From Tessaracoccus lacteus (GTDB lineage Bacteria; Actinomycetota; Actinomycetes; Propionibacteriales; Propionibacteriaceae), in the NCBI RefSeq assembly GCF_029917005.1, contig NZ_CP123967.1:2480001-2544000 (forward strand): a DNA stretch of 64,000 nt. Reading direction: 5' to 3'. How positions within the stretch are numbered: position 1 is the stretch's first letter; every line of letters begins with the position of its first letter. A model generated the notes under the pieces. The model was not told where the DNA came from. It ran no database searches and was given only the letters and a program-made list of their open reading frames with translations. Positions 8,763 through 17,600 of this stretch are shown in pieces. The position numbers and the translations under genes are program-made.

Positions 8763-9506
8763 TCACTTGATGGCGATGATGCGGCGCATGGGCAGCGGCA
8801 CGCGCACCGGCCCGTCGGCGAAGCGCGCTCGGAGGAACTCGACGGCGGCGCCGACACGGTCGGCGTCGCCCGGGGGCCTGAGGCCCTCGAACAGCCGGAC
8901 GGCGTCGTCCTCGTCGGCGACCTCGTAGTAGTACTTGGCCCGCTTGTCCTCGGCCTTCGTCAGGCCGACCGCCCCCAACGCGGTGCGCGCCTTGAACTCG
9001 GTGACGCCCGGCAGGTGCGGGGCGACGCGCAGCTGGCCGGCCAGGCGACTGATGAGGCGCAGGTCGTCGACGTTGGCGGGCCGCATCGACGGGGTCAGCG
9101 TGGCGAACACACCCCCTGGCCGGAGCACGCGGGCCACCTCGGAGAGGAACCGCGGCCGGTCGGCGACCACCGAGATGCCCAGCGAGGAGACGACGGCGTC
9201 GAACGAGCCGTCGGCGAAGGGCAGGTATGAGGCGTGGGCCTGGACCAGCGGTCCGCGGCCGCGGCGCTGGGCCTCCAGCAGCTCCTCGCGGGACCGGTCG
9301 AGACCGGTGACGGTGCGGCCGGGCCGCTCGAGGCGCTCGATCATCGCGCCGGCCCCGCACGCCAGGTCGAGGACCTGCGTGGCGGAGGCGGATACGGCAC
9401 GACTCAGCCACTCGTAGGGGGTGGAGCCCCCTCCGAACGCGCGCGACAGGACACCCTCCATCGCTCCGGCGTTGAAGGTCGCCTCCTCGGGTTCGAGCTC
9501 AGGCAT
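8763..9506 (-). CDS. Class I SAM-dependent methyltransferase
   Basis: A 247-residue Rossmann methyltransferase. Motif I is LDLACGAGAMIERL, followed by a motif II acidic residue (TGLDRS) and the post-motif SFDAVVSSLGIS; ARVLRPGGVFATLTPS is the usual UbiE-like region. The substrate cannot be read from the sequence. The ATG (MPELEPEEAT) lies inside the end of the upstream dtxR gene with an 8-base overlap, so it is probably co-transcribed and coupled with the iron regulator. Confidence 0.85.
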   Translation of the reverse strand: MPELEPEEATFNAGAMEGVLSRAFGGGSTPYEWLSRAVSASATQVLDLACGAGAMIERLERPGRTVTGLDRSREELLEAQRRGRGPLVQAHASYLPFADGSFDAVVSSLGISVVADRPRFLSEVARVLRPGGVFATLTPSMRPANVDDLRLISRLAGQLRVAPHLPGVTEFKARTALGAVGLTKAEDKRAKYYYEVADEDDAVRLFEGLRPPGDADRVGAAVEFLRARFADGPVRVPLPMRRIIAIK

Positions 9507-10191
9507 CGACCGCGACGAAGAGCAGCGCTGCCTCGTCCTCGTTGAGCGTGACCGACCGGTCCTCCTGCACGAGTCGGACCAGGTGTCCGTCGCGCGTGGC
9601 CTCGAACTGACCGCCCGGCCGGAGCCCGAGGTCGGCAAGCGCGATCAGCGTGTCGTCCTGGGCCTGGATCGACTCGCTCATCCGGCGCAGCGAGAAGATC
9701 CTGGGCTCGATGCCGACGACGTCGGCCAGCGGCTCCGCGCCGTGCCTGAAGGGCACGTGATCGGCCTCGACGCCCAGGTCCTTCAGACCCGGGATCGGGT
9801 TGCCGTAGGGGGAGACGGTCGGCGCGTGCAGGATGCTGACGAGCCGCTTCTCCACCTCGATCGAGATGACGTGCTCCCAGCGGCATGCCTCGTCGTGCAC
9901 CTTGTCCCACTCGAGCCCGATCACCTCGGTCAGCAGGCACTCGGCGAGGCGGTGCTTGCGCATCACGTCGCGGGCCAGCTTCGCGCCGCGGCGCGTCAGC
10001 TTGATGGTGCGGTCCGGCTCGACGACAAGCAGGTGGTCGCGCTCCATGCGCGCGACCGTCTGCGACACCGTCGGGCCGGACTGGCGCAGGCGCTCGGCAA
10101 TGCGGGCACGCAGCGGAGGAACACCCTCTTCGAGCAGCTCGTAGATGGTGCGCAGGTACATCTCCGTCGTGTCGATCAGATCGCCGCTCAT
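9499..10191 (-). CDS. DtxR/IdeR-family iron-dependent transcriptional repressor
   Basis: A 230-residue metal-dependent repressor, expected to control iron uptake and storage genes when Fe2+ is sufficient. The N-terminal winged helix reads SGPTVSQTVARMERD. Metal ligands are conserved: Met11 in DTTEMYLR, the ancillary pair in MRKHRLAE, and His/Cys/Glu/His in the VHDEACRWEH segment (Cys103, Glu106, His107). The dimerisation region contains PYGNPIPGLKDLG and a C-terminal SH3-like domain follows. The full length agrees with DtxR (226) and IdeR (230). It could be named ideR or dtxR; sequence alone does not decide. A Shine-Dalgarno AAAGGCGG precedes the ATG. Confidence 0.94.
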   Translation of the reverse strand: MSGDLIDTTEMYLRTIYELLEEGVPPLRARIAERLRQSGPTVSQTVARMERDHLLVVEPDRTIKLTRRGAKLARDVMRKHRLAECLLTEVIGLEWDKVHDEACRWEHVISIEVEKRLVSILHAPTVSPYGNPIPGLKDLGVEADHVPFRHGAEPLADVVGIEPRIFSLRRMSESIQAQDDTLIALADLGLRPGGQFEATRDGHLVRLVQEDRSVTLNEDEAALLFVAVDA

Positions 10192-10257
10192 GTTCCGCCT
10201 TTCAGTTCAGTCCATCCTAGTCGGCGCGCCCGCGGCGTGCCGTCGTTTGCCCGTGGC

Positions 10258-11397
10258 TCAGGCGGGGGCGACGACCCACTCGCCGCGCCGCATGACGCCG
10301 TGCAGGGCGCCGTCGTCGTCCACCAGGCACACGTCGGCGAAGCGGCCGGTCTCCAGCGCGCCGACCTCGTCGAGGCCGTGCCACAGCGCAGGCGTCGTCG
10401 CAGCCATCAGTGCGGCGTCGGGGATCGAGACGCCGACCTGCTCGACGACGAACTGGAACGCGCGGTCCATCGTCAGCGTCGAGCCGGCGATGGCACCGGG
10501 GCTCCCGTCGGCGGTCGCGAGACGGGCTGTGCCGTCGGTGACGATGACGTCGAGCTCGCCGAGCACGTATCGACCGTCGCCGGTGCCGGTGGCGGACATG
10601 GCGTCGGTGACCAGGGCGACGCGGCCCGGGCCGGCGGCGTCGATGGCCATGCCTGCCACGACGGGCGCCAGGTGCACGCCGTCGCAGATCAGCTCGACCA
10701 TGACGCGCTCGTCGGACAGCATCACGGGAACCGGGCCGGGCAGGCGGTGGTGGATGGGTCGCATCGCGTTGAAGAGATGCGTCACGACGTTGGCGCCCCA
10801 CTCGACCGATTCCGCGGTGGTCACGTCGTCGGCGTCCGAGTGCCCGAACGCGACGGCGACGCCGGCCTCGCGGAACCTGCGGGTCGCCTCCTCGCCATGG
10901 TTGCGCTCCACCGCCAGCGTGATCATCTTCAGCGCCGGACCGCCCGCCCCGATCAGCCGCTCGACGAGCTCGGGGGTGGGGTCGCGGAGAAGATCGATGT
11001 CGTGCGCACCCTTGCGTTCTGGCGCGAGGAACGGGCCCTCCAGGTGGATGCCGGCCAGTTCCCCCGCGGCGACGAGCCCCGCGAGCACCTTCTCCTGCGC
11101 CACGAGCTTCTCGACGGGCTCGGTGACCGTCGAGGCGAACATCGTCGTGGAGCCGTGGCTGCGGTGGTGGTCGATGATGGCCTGATTGTTCGCGGGGTGG
11201 GGGTCGCCGAAGCTGTACCCGACCGCGCCGTGCGTGTGGGTGTCGACGAATCCCGGCACGGCCCACAGCCTGAGCCCCTCCCCCGCGACGCCGGGGGTCA
11301 CGGAGACGATCCGGCCGTCGTCGATGGTGATGACGGCGTCGTCGACGACGCCGTCGGGGGTCACAGCACGTGCAACGCGCAAGGTGGAGGTGGCCAT
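10258..11397 (-). CDS. nagA: N-acetylglucosamine-6-phosphate deacetylase
   Basis: Removes acetate from GlcNAc-6-phosphate to give glucosamine-6-phosphate, the substrate of NagB (21.1-21.8 kb). The 379-residue amidohydrolase shows the metal motif PGFVDTHTHG, the HLEGPFLAPERKGAH segment, the FGHSDAD and VTHLFNAM histidines, and the catalytic aspartate in VTDAMSATG. No ribosome binding site; TAGGTT lies 6 bases before the ATG, consistent with a leaderless transcript. It is divergent from serC with 57 bases between the start codons. Confidence 0.95.
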   Translation of the reverse strand: MATSTLRVARAVTPDGVVDDAVITIDDGRIVSVTPGVAGEGLRLWAVPGFVDTHTHGAVGYSFGDPHPANNQAIIDHHRSHGSTTMFASTVTEPVEKLVAQEKVLAGLVAAGELAGIHLEGPFLAPERKGAHDIDLLRDPTPELVERLIGAGGPALKMITLAVERNHGEEATRRFREAGVAVAFGHSDADDVTTAESVEWGANVVTHLFNAMRPIHHRLPGPVPVMLSDERVMVELICDGVHLAPVVAGMAIDAAGPGRVALVTDAMSATGTGDGRYVLGELDVIVTDGTARLATADGSPGAIAGSTLTMDRAFQFVVEQVGVSIPDAALMAATTPALWHGLDEVGALETGRFADVCLVDDDGALHGVMRRGEWVVAPA

Positions 11398-11454
11398 GGC
11401 TCAAACCTATCCACACCGGCGCAGCGGGCGGAGGGTGGGCCTAAGCTGACGATC

Positions 11455-12552
11455 GTGCAGATCCAGATCCCCGCAGAACTCCTCCCCGTCGACGGCCGTT
11501 TCGGGTCCGGGCCGGCCAAGGTACGCGCCGAGGCGCTGGAGTACCTCTCCATGCGCGGCGACATCATGGGCACCTCGCACCGCCAGGCCCCCGTCCGGTC
11601 GCTGGTCGCGGCGGTGCAGGAGGAGCTGGCCGACCTCTACGACATCCCCGACGGCTACGAGGTGGTCCTCGGCAACGGCGGCTCGACGCTCTTCTGGGAC
11701 ATGGCAGTGAGTTCCCTGGTGGAGAACCGGTCGGCGCACGGCGTGTTCGGCGAGTTCTCGCGTAAGTTCGCCTCCGCGTCGGCCGCGGCGCCCCACCTCG
11801 CGGACCCTGCCGTCTTCGAGGCCGAGCCGGGTTCGGTGGCCCTGCCGGAGCCGGGCGACGCGGATGTGTTCGCCTGGGCGCAGAACGAGACCTCGACGGG
11901 TGCTGCGGCCCCGGTGCTCCGTATCGGCGACGGGCTCGTCGTCATCGACGCCACGTCGGCGGCGGGCGGCATGGAGGCCGACATCTCCGAGACCGACGTG
12001 TACTACTTCGCCCCGCAGAAGAACTTCTCGTCCGACGGCGGCCTGTGGCTCGCGTTCGCGTCTCCGGCGGCGATCGAGCGCGCGGAGCGCATCAAGGCGT
12101 CCGGCCGCTGGATCCCGCAGAGCCTCGACTTCACGCTGGCCGTGGCGAGCTCCCGCCAGCACCAGACCCTGAACACACCCGCTCTGGCGACGCTGCTGCT
12201 CCTGGAGGACCAGCTCGGCTGGATGCTGGAGCTCGGCGGCATCGAGGCGGTGGCCGCGCGCTGCGCCCAGTCCTCCGGCGTGTTGTACGAGTGGGCCGAG
12301 AAGCGGGCCTTCGCGTCGCCGTTCGTGCCCCACCCCGGGTTCCGCTCCCCCGTCGTGGCGACCCTCGACCTGGTCGACGGCGTCGACTCGAAGGCGCTGA
12401 TCGCCGCCCTGCGCTCCAACGGGATCGTCGACATCGACCCCTACCGGGCGTTGAAGCGCAACCAGCTTCGGGTCGGCTGCTACGCGTCGGTGGACCCCGA
12501 GGACGTCGAGGCGCTCACCGCCTGCATCGACTACGTGGTCGACAGGCTCTGA
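11455..12552 (+). CDS. serC: Phosphoserine aminotransferase
   Basis: Converts 3-phosphohydroxypyruvate and glutamate to phosphoserine in serine synthesis; PLP-dependent, 365 residues, of the mycobacterial type. The Schiff-base lysine is Lys189 in YYFAPQKNFSSDGG, with STSA-like IDATSAAGGM before it and GTSHRQAPVRSL near residues 39-50. A GTG start was chosen: TAAGCT lies seven bases upstream and no ribosome binding site is present, so it is likely leaderless. The frame is open far upstream antisense to nagA and dtxR, which is composition-driven. It ends 3 bases from the convergent 12556-13527 gene. Confidence 0.95.
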   Translation: MQIQIPAELLPVDGRFGSGPAKVRAEALEYLSMRGDIMGTSHRQAPVRSLVAAVQEELADLYDIPDGYEVVLGNGGSTLFWDMAVSSLVENRSAHGVFGEFSRKFASASAAAPHLADPAVFEAEPGSVALPEPGDADVFAWAQNETSTGAAAPVLRIGDGLVVIDATSAAGGMEADISETDVYYFAPQKNFSSDGGLWLAFASPAAIERAERIKASGRWIPQSLDFTLAVASSRQHQTLNTPALATLLLLEDQLGWMLELGGIEAVAARCAQSSGVLYEWAEKRAFASPFVPHPGFRSPVVATLDLVDGVDSKALIAALRSNGIVDIDPYRALKRNQLRVGCYASVDPEDVEALTACIDYVVDRL

Positions 12553-12555
12553 TCG

Positions 12556-13527
12556 TCAGTTCCGGATGAACCAGGTGACCACGCCGGCGGCGACGGACAG
12601 CAACGCCGCCAGGCCGATGGCCACGTAGGTTCCCGTGCGGGTCGGGGAGGAGCCGGAGTCCTCCTCCTCGTCCTCGGCGTCGTCGGCAGCCGGGCTCTGA
12701 CTGGCGCTGGCCGACGGGGACGCGCTCGCGCTGGGCGAGGGGCTCGCGGAGGGCTCGATCGTGGTCGTGGTGTCGGAACTTGGCACCTCGGTCGTGCGGA
12801 TCTCCGGGTTGCCGCCGACGTAGATCTCGTCATTGGCTCCGACCGCAATCGATTCTGCATCGGGCGCGCCGACGATCGTGTCGGTCACGAGCGGCTCCCA
12901 CGTGAAGGCGTCGATGTACTCGATGCCGACCTTGGTGCGCAGCGCCATGGTGGAGCCGTCCTTCAGGAAGACGCCGTCGGTCACGCCGTCGGGCGCGTCC
13001 GCCACGCGGGTGAGAGTGTTCATCGCCGTGCGCGAGGGCTGCGCGGCCGCGTAGTAGATGCCGGGGTCGTCGCCGTCGGTGACGACGTAGAGGTTGCCGC
13101 GCGCGGAGATCATGAACGCCTTCGCGTCGCGTGCCCCGTCGGCGTACTGGAAGTCGAACGCGTTGTACGTCTGACGCCCGGTCTGAGTGCTGGCGAGCCG
13201 GAACACGACGACGTGGTCGCGCGAGGCGTCCGGGTCGCCGATGTCGGCGATGTAGAGGCGCGAGGAGCTCCAGGCCAGCGCCTGGACGGACACGGGGTCG
13301 CCGCCGAAGGTGACCTCATCGCCAGTCTCGGCGTTGACGATGATGCCGTCGTCGGCGCGAGCGCCGGCGATCCAGAGGTCGCCGCTCCCCGGTGCGTAGG
13401 CCATGCCAACGACCGGGGCGTCGGCGTCGGCGACCTCGATGCCGTCGGCGGCGGCGGTCAGGGGGGCCAGGCAGATCAGGCCCACCCCCGCGGTCAGGAC
13501 GGCTGCGCCGCATCGCGAAATGCTCAT
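12556..13527 (-). CDS. Secreted, membrane-anchored protein with Ser/Pro/Ala stalk
   Basis: No known family recognised. The 323-residue product has a signal peptide (about residues 1-27, ending APLTAAAD). About 210 residues follow with blade-like repeats (GDLWIAGAR, SRLYIADIGD, GNLYVVTDGDD, NDEIYVGGN), suggesting a beta-propeller. Then come a low-complexity stalk rich in Ser, Pro and Ala, an acidic DDAEDEEEDSG patch, and one C-terminal transmembrane helix ending in WFIRN. It should face outward, tethered by the last helix. TATGCT lies nine bases before the ATG. Ligand unknown. Confidence 0.75.
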   Translation of the reverse strand: MSISRCGAAVLTAGVGLICLAPLTAAADGIEVADADAPVVGMAYAPGSGDLWIAGARADDGIIVNAETGDEVTFGGDPVSVQALAWSSSRLYIADIGDPDASRDHVVVFRLASTQTGRQTYNAFDFQYADGARDAKAFMISARGNLYVVTDGDDPGIYYAAAQPSRTAMNTLTRVADAPDGVTDGVFLKDGSTMALRTKVGIEYIDAFTWEPLVTDTIVGAPDAESIAVGANDEIYVGGNPEIRTTEVPSSDTTTTIEPSASPSPSASASPSASASQSPAADDAEDEEEDSGSSPTRTGTYVAIGLAALLSVAAGVVTWFIRN

Positions 13528-13557
13528 CAGTGGGTCAGCATATCGGCACCGAATCGA

Positions 13558-13638
13558 TCAGAGTGCACCGAGGATCACCAGCACGATCATGGCGATCAGC
13601 ACGAGGGACACGACCACGCGCCGGCTTCTCGGATTCAT
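13558..13638 (-). CDS. 26-residue single-helix membrane peptide
   Basis: A short open frame of 26 codons plus TGA. The product begins MNPRSRR and continues as an uninterrupted hydrophobic helix (VVVSLVLIAMIVLVILGAL), so a positively charged N-terminus precedes one transmembrane segment. TAGGCT lies exactly seven bases before the ATG, the same leaderless arrangement seen at many genes here. It is upstream of and co-oriented with the 12556-13527 gene, 30 bases away. It recalls other tiny stress-linked membrane peptides such as Prli42 of Firmicutes in layout only; no function is claimed. Confidence 0.6.
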   Translation of the reverse strand: MNPRSRRVVVSLVLIAMIVLVILGAL

Positions 13639-13682
13639 GCGCTCCAGCCTATCCGCGCCAGACAAAGCGAGCCGATGGCCAG

Positions 13683-13985
13683 GTGAGCCCCTTCGCTGCG
13701 CTCAGGGCGTTTCGACAAGCTCAACGACCCGCCCCCTCCCGGTTCCCTGAGCCCCTCCCGGTTCCCTGAGCCCCTCCCGGTTCCCTGAGCCCCTCCCGGT
13801 TCCCTGAGCCCCTCCCGGTTCCCTGAGCCCCTCCCGGTTCCCTGAGCCTGTCGAAGGGCGCCGAGCGAAGCGAGGCGATGATCGGGTGCGACCCAGCGAG
13901 CCGACGGCCAGTTGCGACCCTTCGCTACGCTCAGGGCGTCTCGACAAGCATGTGCTGAGCCTGTCGAAGTGCTCGACGACCCGGT
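13683..13985. repeat. 19-bp tandem array flanked by TTCGAC/CCCTGAGC repeat units
   Basis: Six copies of a 19-base unit (GGTTCCCTGAGCCCCTCCC) run from 13741 to about 13850, flanked by canonical CTTCGCTGCGCTCAGGGCG and CCTGTCGAAGGGCG elements in both orientations. This fills the 381 bases between the small peptide and the 14020 gene. Same core as the other arrays in the window but with its own period. Confidence 0.85.
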
Positions 13986-14019
13986 TCCGCGGCGACGCCG
14001 GGCAGGTTACGGTTGACCT

Positions 14020-14637
14020 ATGCAGAGACTGATCGTCTGTGCGATCGCGATCGACGACGTGCGCGACTTCTTCCGAGCCGACGAGACGCTCGGTGCCCGG
14101 TTGAGGTCCGTGGCCGCCAAGCGCTTCGCCCCGCCCGCTCCCCGGAAGCGACGGCTGTTCGCGCCGCTGACCCGGCACGACCCCAACGTCGTCGCCGACC
14201 CCTCAAGGCCCGACGGCACGGACCTCACCACGATGCTCAGCGGCGGATTCGTCGCACCTGAGCGGCTGGCGCCGTCGTGGAAGCTGCTGACCGCCTGGCT
14301 GGAGGAGCTGTCCCGGGCCAGTCGTTCCGTCGTCTGGGATGACGCCTCGTTCAACACGCTGGAGTGGGAGCTGGCGCGCGCCGGCCTGAACAGCGACTAC
14401 TCGCTGCGATCCCTGGCCGACCGCGAGCTGGGCCTCCCGCTGCGACCTTTGCAGGGACAGGTGGCCGGCTACGCGAAGCACGTGCACGTCGTCGAGACGT
14501 ACCGCGCGCTGCGCGAGGCCGTCGCGAGGGCCGAACTCGGCGCGGCGGACAGGGCCTTCATGGATCCTCTCCTGTCGGTCCTGAAGGTCGCCGCGTCGAG
14601 CCCGGACCTCGACGTCGTCATCGTCGGGGCCGAGTAG
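14020..14637 (+). CDS. Conserved hypothetical protein
   Basis: A 205-residue protein that I do not recognise. It has no signal peptide or membrane helix. It is mixed alpha/beta with a predicted helical middle (PSWKLLTAWLEELSRASR) and a C-terminal strand DLDVVIVGAE. TACGGT lies six bases before the ATG with no ribosome binding site, consistent with leaderless expression. It ends 3 bases from the convergent pyc stop. Codon third positions are strongly G/C, so the frame is coding. Confidence 0.7.
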   Translation: MQRLIVCAIAIDDVRDFFRADETLGARLRSVAAKRFAPPAPRKRRLFAPLTRHDPNVVADPSRPDGTDLTTMLSGGFVAPERLAPSWKLLTAWLEELSRASRSVVWDDASFNTLEWELARAGLNSDYSLRSLADRELGLPLRPLQGQVAGYAKHVHVVETYRALREAVARAELGAADRAFMDPLLSVLKVAASSPDLDVVIVGAE

Positions 14638-14640
14638 CGT

Positions 14641-17600
14641 CTAGCCGATCACCAGCACGAGGTCGCCGCCCTCGAGCTGCGTCGTGCCGGGCAGCACCAC
14701 GCGCTTCACGACGCCCGCGACCGGCGCGTTGATGGCCGCCTCCATCTTCATGGCCTCGATCGTCGCCACCTGGTCGCCGACGGAGACCGAGTCGCCAACC
14801 TCGACGGTCGGGGTAACGGCCCCGGAGAACGGGGCGGCGACGTGTCCCTTGTTGGAGGTGTCCGCACGCTCTGCGGTGGCGACCTCGGACGCCATACTCA
14901 GGTCCCGCACCCGCACCTGGCGCAGCTGACCGTTCAGCAGGCACATGACGTTGCGCTTGCCGCGCTTGTCTGCGCCGGAGATCGCCTCGAGCGCGACCAG
15001 CAGGGTGACGCCCTTCTCCAGCGTGACCGCGTACTCGCGCTCGGGCTCCATGCCGTAGAGGTACGGCTCGGTCGGCAGCACCGAGATGTCGCTGTAGTCG
15101 AGGCGCCACTGGTCGAAGGCCCTTGTCGGGGCCGGGAACAGCAGACGGTTCAGCGTCTCCTGGCGGGGGCGGCCGGGAGAGGCCAGCAGCGCCAGGTCAT
15201 CCTCGGCAACCTCCGCCTCACGGACGGGGACGCGTCGTCCCTCGAGGGCCTTCGACCGGAAGGGCTCCGGCCAGCCCCCGGCCGGCTGACCAAGCTCGCC
15301 GGACAGGAAGCCGACCACCGAGTCGGGGATGTCGAACTTCTGCGGGTCGGCCTCGAACTCGGCCGGGTCCGCCCCGACAGCGACCAGGTGCAGGGCCAGG
15401 TCCCCGACGACCTTGGACGAGGGCGTGACCTTCGTGGGGCGGCCGAGGATCTTGTCCGCCGCGGCGTACATGTCCTCGACGGCCTCGAAGCGGTCGCCGA
15501 CGCCCAGCGCGATCGCCTGCTGACGGAGATTGGACAGCTGCCCGCCCGGGATCTCGTGCGTGTAGACGCGGCCGGTCGGCGCGGGCAGGCCCGACTCGAA
15601 CGGGGCGTACAGCTTGCGGACGGCCTCCCAGTACGGCTCGAGCGCCAGCACGGAGGCCTGGTCGAGGTCCGCCTGGCGCGGGTTCTGGTCGAGGGCGCCC
15701 AGCAGGGCCGACATCGGCGGCTGCGACGTCGTCGAGCTCATCGGCGAGGAGGCGACGTCGACGGCGTCGACACCCGCCTCGATGGCGGCGAGCAGCGTCG
15801 CCATCTGGCCGCCGGTGGTGTCGTGCGTGTGCAGGTGCACCGGCAGGTCGAACCGCTCGCGCAGCGCCGTGACAAGCCTGCGGGCCGCTTCGGGGCGGAT
15901 CAGGCCGGCCATGTCCTTGATCGCCAGCACGTGCGCGCCGGCGTCGACGATCTGCTCCGCCAGCCGCAGGTAGTAGTCGAGCGTGTAGGTCTTCTCGGCC
16001 GGGTCGAGCAGGTTTGACGTGTAGCAGAGCGCGACCTCAGCGACCGAGCTCGTCGAACGGACGGCCTCGATGGCCGGGCGCATCTGCTCGATGTCGTTGA
16101 GCGCGTCGAAGATCCGGAAGATGTCAATGCCGGTCGTGGCGGCCTCCGCCACGAAGGCCTCGGTCACCGCGGTCGGGTACGGCGTGTAGCCGACGGTGTT
16201 GCGGCCACGCAGCAGCATCTGCAGGTTCTGGTTCGGCATCGCCTCGCGGAGCTTCGCCAGCCGCTCCCACGGGTCCTCGCCGAGGAACCGCAGCGCCACG
16301 TCGTAGGTGGCGCCGCCCCAGCACTCGACCGAGAGCATCTGAGGCAGCAGCCGGGCCTGCAGCGGCGCGATGGTGGTCAGGTCGCGGGTCCGCACGCGGG
16401 TCGCGAGCAGCGACTGGTGCGCGTCGCGGTAGGTGGTGTCGGTGACGCCGACGGCGGTCTGCTCGCGCAGCGCCTTCGCGAAGCCCTCGGCGCCCAGCGC
16501 CTGCAGCCGCTGACGCGGGCCGTCCGGCGCGGGGACCGTCAGGTCGAGCGTCGGCAGCTTGACGGCCGGGTCGAGGTGCGTCGGAGCGGGGCCGTGGGGC
16601 TTGTTGACGGTCACCTCGGCGAGCCAACGGAGCAGGCGCGTGCCGCGGTCGGCGGGCGTGCGGGCGCTGAGCAGGTACGGGCGCTCGTCGATGAACGACG
16701 TGGTGACGCCGCCCTTCTCGAAGTCAGGGTCGTCGAGCAGCGCGCGGAGGAACGGCAGGTTAGTCGCGACGCCGCGGATGCGGAACTCGGCCAGCGCACG
16801 GCGGGCGCGGGCCGTGGCGGCCTCGAGCGTGCGACCGCGGGCGGTCAGTTTGACCAGCAGCGAGTCGAAGTGGGGGGAGATCTCCACGCCGGTGCCGGTG
16901 GTGCCGCCGTCGAGGCGGATACCCGCGCCGGAGGCGGAGCGGTAGGCCGTGATCATGCCCGTGTCGGGTCGGAACGAGTTGAGCGGGTCCTCGGTGGTGA
17001 TGCGGCACTGCAGTGCCGCGCCGCGGATCTGCAGCTCGGACTGGCGGATGCCGATCTCCTCGAGGGTCTCGCCGCGCGCGATGCGCATCTGCGCCTGCAC
17101 GAGGTCGACGTCGGTGATCTCCTCGGTCACGGTGTGCTCGACCTGGATGCGCGGGTTCATCTCGATGAAGACGTGGGTTCCGGCGCGCGGGCCCTCCGTC
17201 TCGACGAGGAACTCGACGGTGCCGGCGCAGGTGTAGTTGATGGCCTTGGCGAACTTGACCGCGTCGGAGGTCAGGGCGTCGCGGAGCTCCTGCGAGATGT
17301 GCGGCGCGGGGGCGATCTCCACGACCTTCTGATGGCGGCGCTGGATCGAGCAGTCGCGCTCGAACAGGTGGACGGTGTTGCCCTGCTGGTCGGCGAGGAT
17401 CTGCACCTCGATGTGGCGCGGGGCGGCGACGGCCTGCTCGATGAACACCGTCGGGTCGCCGAAGGCGCCCTCGGCCTCGCGCATCGCGGCGCCCAGCTCC
17501 TCGGCGAACCTCGCCTCGTCGTCGACGCGGCGCATGCCGCGGCCACCGCCGCCGGCGACGGCCTTGATGAAGACGGGGAAGCCGATCTCCTTCGCGCCGC

